A DNA stretch of 64,000 nt from contig NZ_JBHSTP010000002.1 in assembly GCF_042660285.1 (NCBI RefSeq), positions 434,001 to 498,000 of the forward strand, read 5' to 3'. The translations under genes were made by a program, and so were the position numbers. The notes under the pieces were generated by a model. That model searched no databases, had not been told where the DNA came from, and saw nothing but the letters and a program-made list of their open reading frames with translations. Source of the DNA: Luethyella okanaganae (GTDB lineage: Bacteria; Actinomycetota; Actinomycetes; Actinomycetales; Microbacteriaceae). Below are positions 62,537-64,000 of this stretch, piece after piece; position 1 is the first letter of the stretch, and each line of letters starts with the position of its first letter.

Positions 62537-63467
62537 GCGTCTCCTCTGCCCGAGCCGTCTCGCCGACGGTGATCGAGTGCCCGGTGCAGAGTGGCTGTTC
62601 CTCGGCCGCGCAATCCTCGCAGACGACGAGCTGTTCACGACATGAGATCTCTGCGCAGTTGTACATTCGTTTCGTGGCATATAAACAGCGGTAGCAGTGG
62701 CCGATCACGGCGGAGTGGTCACTGAAGTCGAGCGAGCCACGTTTGTCGAACACGTAGAGCGAACCCTCCCAGAGGCCGTCGTCGCCGAACGTCTCGCCGT
62801 AGTGCACGATGCCGCCGTCGAGTTGGTATACCTCGCCAAATCCTCGGCTCCTCATCAGACCGGATAACACCTCGCAGCGGATACCGCCTGTGCAATAGGT
62901 CACGATGGGCTTGTCCTTGAGATGGTCGTAGCGGCCGCTGTCGAGCTCGGCGACGAAGTCGCGCGTCGTCGCGACATCCGGAACCACCGCTCCACGGAAG
63001 CGGCCGATCTCGGCCTCGAAGGCGTTGCGGCCGTCGAAGAACACCACGTTCTCACCGCGTTCGGCGACGAGTTCGTGTAGCTGCCCGGGGGCGAGATGCG
63101 TGCCACCGCCAATGACGCCGGACTCGTCGACGCACAATTCCCCCGGAGCCCCGAACGACACGATCTCGTCGCGCACCCTGATGCTCAGCTTGGGGAAGTC
63201 ACGGCTTCGGCCGGCTTCGTCCAGGCCTGTTCCCTCGCTCCATCTGAAGTCCATGCGCTTGAACGGCGTGTATTCACGGGTCTTGCGCACGTAGCGTTTC
63301 ACGGCGCCGAGCTCACCGCCGAGTGTGCCGTTGAGGCCGTCCTTCGAGATCAGGATGCGCCCGCGCAGGCCGAGCGACTCGCAGAGATCGCGCTGCCAAA
63401 GCCGAACCGCATGGGGGTCGGGCAGAGGCGTGAAGACGTAGTAGAGCAAGATCTTGGCGATGGCCAC
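62454..63467 (-). CDS. trhO: tRNA uridine(34) hydroxylase, rhodanese family
   Basis: A 337-residue TrhO/YceA-type protein. The N-terminal domain reads AKILLYYVFTPLPDPHAVRL and GRILISKDGLNGTLGG. The rhodanese domain has VVFFDGRNAFEAEIGRF and the active cysteine in VTYCTGGIRCE. The C-terminus has cysteine-rich Zn-like motifs (GHCYRCLY, CREQLVVCEDCAAEE). It hydroxylates uridine-34 of tRNA for mo5U/cmo5U. Convergent with and overlapping the small membrane gene. Confidence 0.93.
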   Translation of the reverse strand: MAIAKILLYYVFTPLPDPHAVRLWQRDLCESLGLRGRILISKDGLNGTLGGELGAVKRYVRKTREYTPFKRMDFRWSEGTGLDEAGRSRDFPKLSIRVRDEIVSFGAPGELCVDESGVIGGGTHLAPGQLHELVAERGENVVFFDGRNAFEAEIGRFRGAVVPDVATTRDFVAELDSGRYDHLKDKPIVTYCTGGIRCEVLSGLMRSRGFGEVYQLDGGIVHYGETFGDDGLWEGSLYVFDKRGSLDFSDHSAVIGHCYRCLYATKRMYNCAEISCREQLVVCEDCAAEEQPLCTGHSITVGETARAEETLTRSPAQPHAHRVARRDAWNDSTARAG

Positions 63468-63510
63468 CGGCCAAGTTTACGGGCGTATCCCCCTGGTTCA
63501 GCCCGCCCAT

Positions 63511-63576
63511 CACCGCGAGACTGCGTGAATCGTCGAAAAGAGCCCTCTAACCGACGATTCACGCAGTCTCGCGGTG
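63511..63576. repeat. Perfect 25-bp-stem hairpin
   Basis: CACCGCGAGACTGCGTGAAT, continuing CGTCG, at 63511-63535 is exactly complementary to 63552-63576, with a 16-base loop. It lies between the start of trhO (63467) and the LysE gene end (63697). The arms have no T tract and are far longer than a typical terminator, so a mobile palindromic element or a bidirectional RNA structure is possible. Confidence 0.95.
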
Positions 63577-63696
63577 CGCGGTGACGTTGCCGAACGAGGC
63601 GCGGCTCACCTCGTAGGACGTCGGTGCGCGACACTCGTTAAGTCGGGCGTCTCGCACCGGGCGGCGTATGGTTGGGCGTACCAGGGGGCGGTGAAG

Positions 63697-64000
63697 CTAG
63701 CTCTTGTTGCCCGTGAAGGCGAGCGCTCCACCGAGCCCGATCATCATGACGCCTCCGGACGCAGCGAGCCGTGACATCCGTTTCGGCGACTTGGCGAACC
63801 ACTGCCGCGCCGCGCCTGCGGTCAGCGCCCAGATGCTGTCACCGATGAGGGCGAGCACGATGAACACCAGACCGAGCTCGGCGAGCTGCAGTGGGATCGC
63901 GCCCGCGCGATAGTCGACGAACTGCGGCAGCACCGCAACGAAGAACACGATCGTCTTGGGGTTGGTGAAACCCACGAGGGACGCTTCGCCGAGGATGCGC
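63697..64000 (-). CDS. LysE/RhtB family exporter (5' end outside window)
   Basis: The reverse strand reads openly from the window edge to a stop at 63697; the visible 101 residues are the C-terminal half of a LysE-type amino-acid exporter. It contains GFTNPKTIVFFVAVLPQFVD (the family helix with the N-P-K motif), three membrane helices and KSPKRMSRLAASGGVMMIG at the end. Whether amino acid or homoserine lactone is exported is unknown. The N-terminus lies beyond the window. Confidence 0.88.
   Translation of the reverse strand, partial: RILGEASLVGFTNPKTIVFFVAVLPQFVDYRAGAIPLQLAELGLVFIVLALIGDSIWALTAGAARQWFAKSPKRMSRLAASGGVMMIGLGGALAFTGNKS

Overview
The window is GC-rich (high-GC third positions, many GTG starts) chromosomal DNA from an actinobacterium, most likely a Microbacteriaceae-type organism. 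Support comes from a NucS mismatch endonuclease, the coproporphyrin-type heme pathway (HemY, HemH, HemQ), a single-chain glycyl-tRNA synthetase, and the YtxH/holin/DUF3618 envelope gene trio. Genus cannot be fixed from sequence reading alone. No rRNA, tRNA, CRISPR array or transposase was found.

Layout. 1-3974: a sugar-catabolism locus (DUF4432 protein, class I aldolase, Gfo/Idh/MocA oxidoreductase, LacI regulator) with a palindromic operator in a divergent promoter. 4199-9293: lipoprotein, DUF1304 membrane protein, HAD phosphatase, NucS, and an MFS transporter divergent from a LacI regulator across a 28-bp perfect palindrome. 9324-18363: MATE transporter, class C beta-lactamase-like lipoprotein, ABC exporter, a frameshifted MarR/GbsR-like regulator, M13 metallopeptidase and a class A beta-lactamase-like protein. 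18481-28658: epimerase-like protein, NUDIX hydrolase, lipoprotein polysaccharide deacetylase, an MprF-like DUF2156 membrane aminoacyltransferase paired with a membrane esterase, glyS, zinc alcohol dehydrogenase, CPBP protease.

28834-51514 is the heme biosynthesis region: hemA divergent from hemE-hemY, then hemQ-hemH-hemC-hemD, then hemB-hemL. It is interrupted twice: by an atypical response regulator, a sortase-type GH25 muramidase and the YtxH/holin/DUF3618 trio (33276-37703), and by a complete mannitol PTS with its own EI, HPr and MtlR-type activator (41578-49087).

52616-58459 is the most unusual part. A quinone oxidoreductase gene of the AcuI/YhdH family is split: its N-terminal 261 codons lie at 57677-58459 and its C-terminal 92 codons at 52616-52894, same strand and order. 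Between them sit 4.78 kb: a remnant of a pilus/plasmid-type cluster (BTAD regulator fused to a prepilin peptidase tail, plus a coupled 65-residue gene), and nested in that a roughly 3.4-kb segment flanked by 44-bp direct repeats. This segment encodes a soluble NarL-type two-component system, a lipoprotein, a frameshifted secreted protein and a small membrane protein. No integrase is visible.

58621-64000: ABC-2 exporter, panD, LssY-C-like membrane protein, small membrane protein, TrhO rhodanese, a 25-bp-stem hairpin and a LysE-type exporter running off the end.
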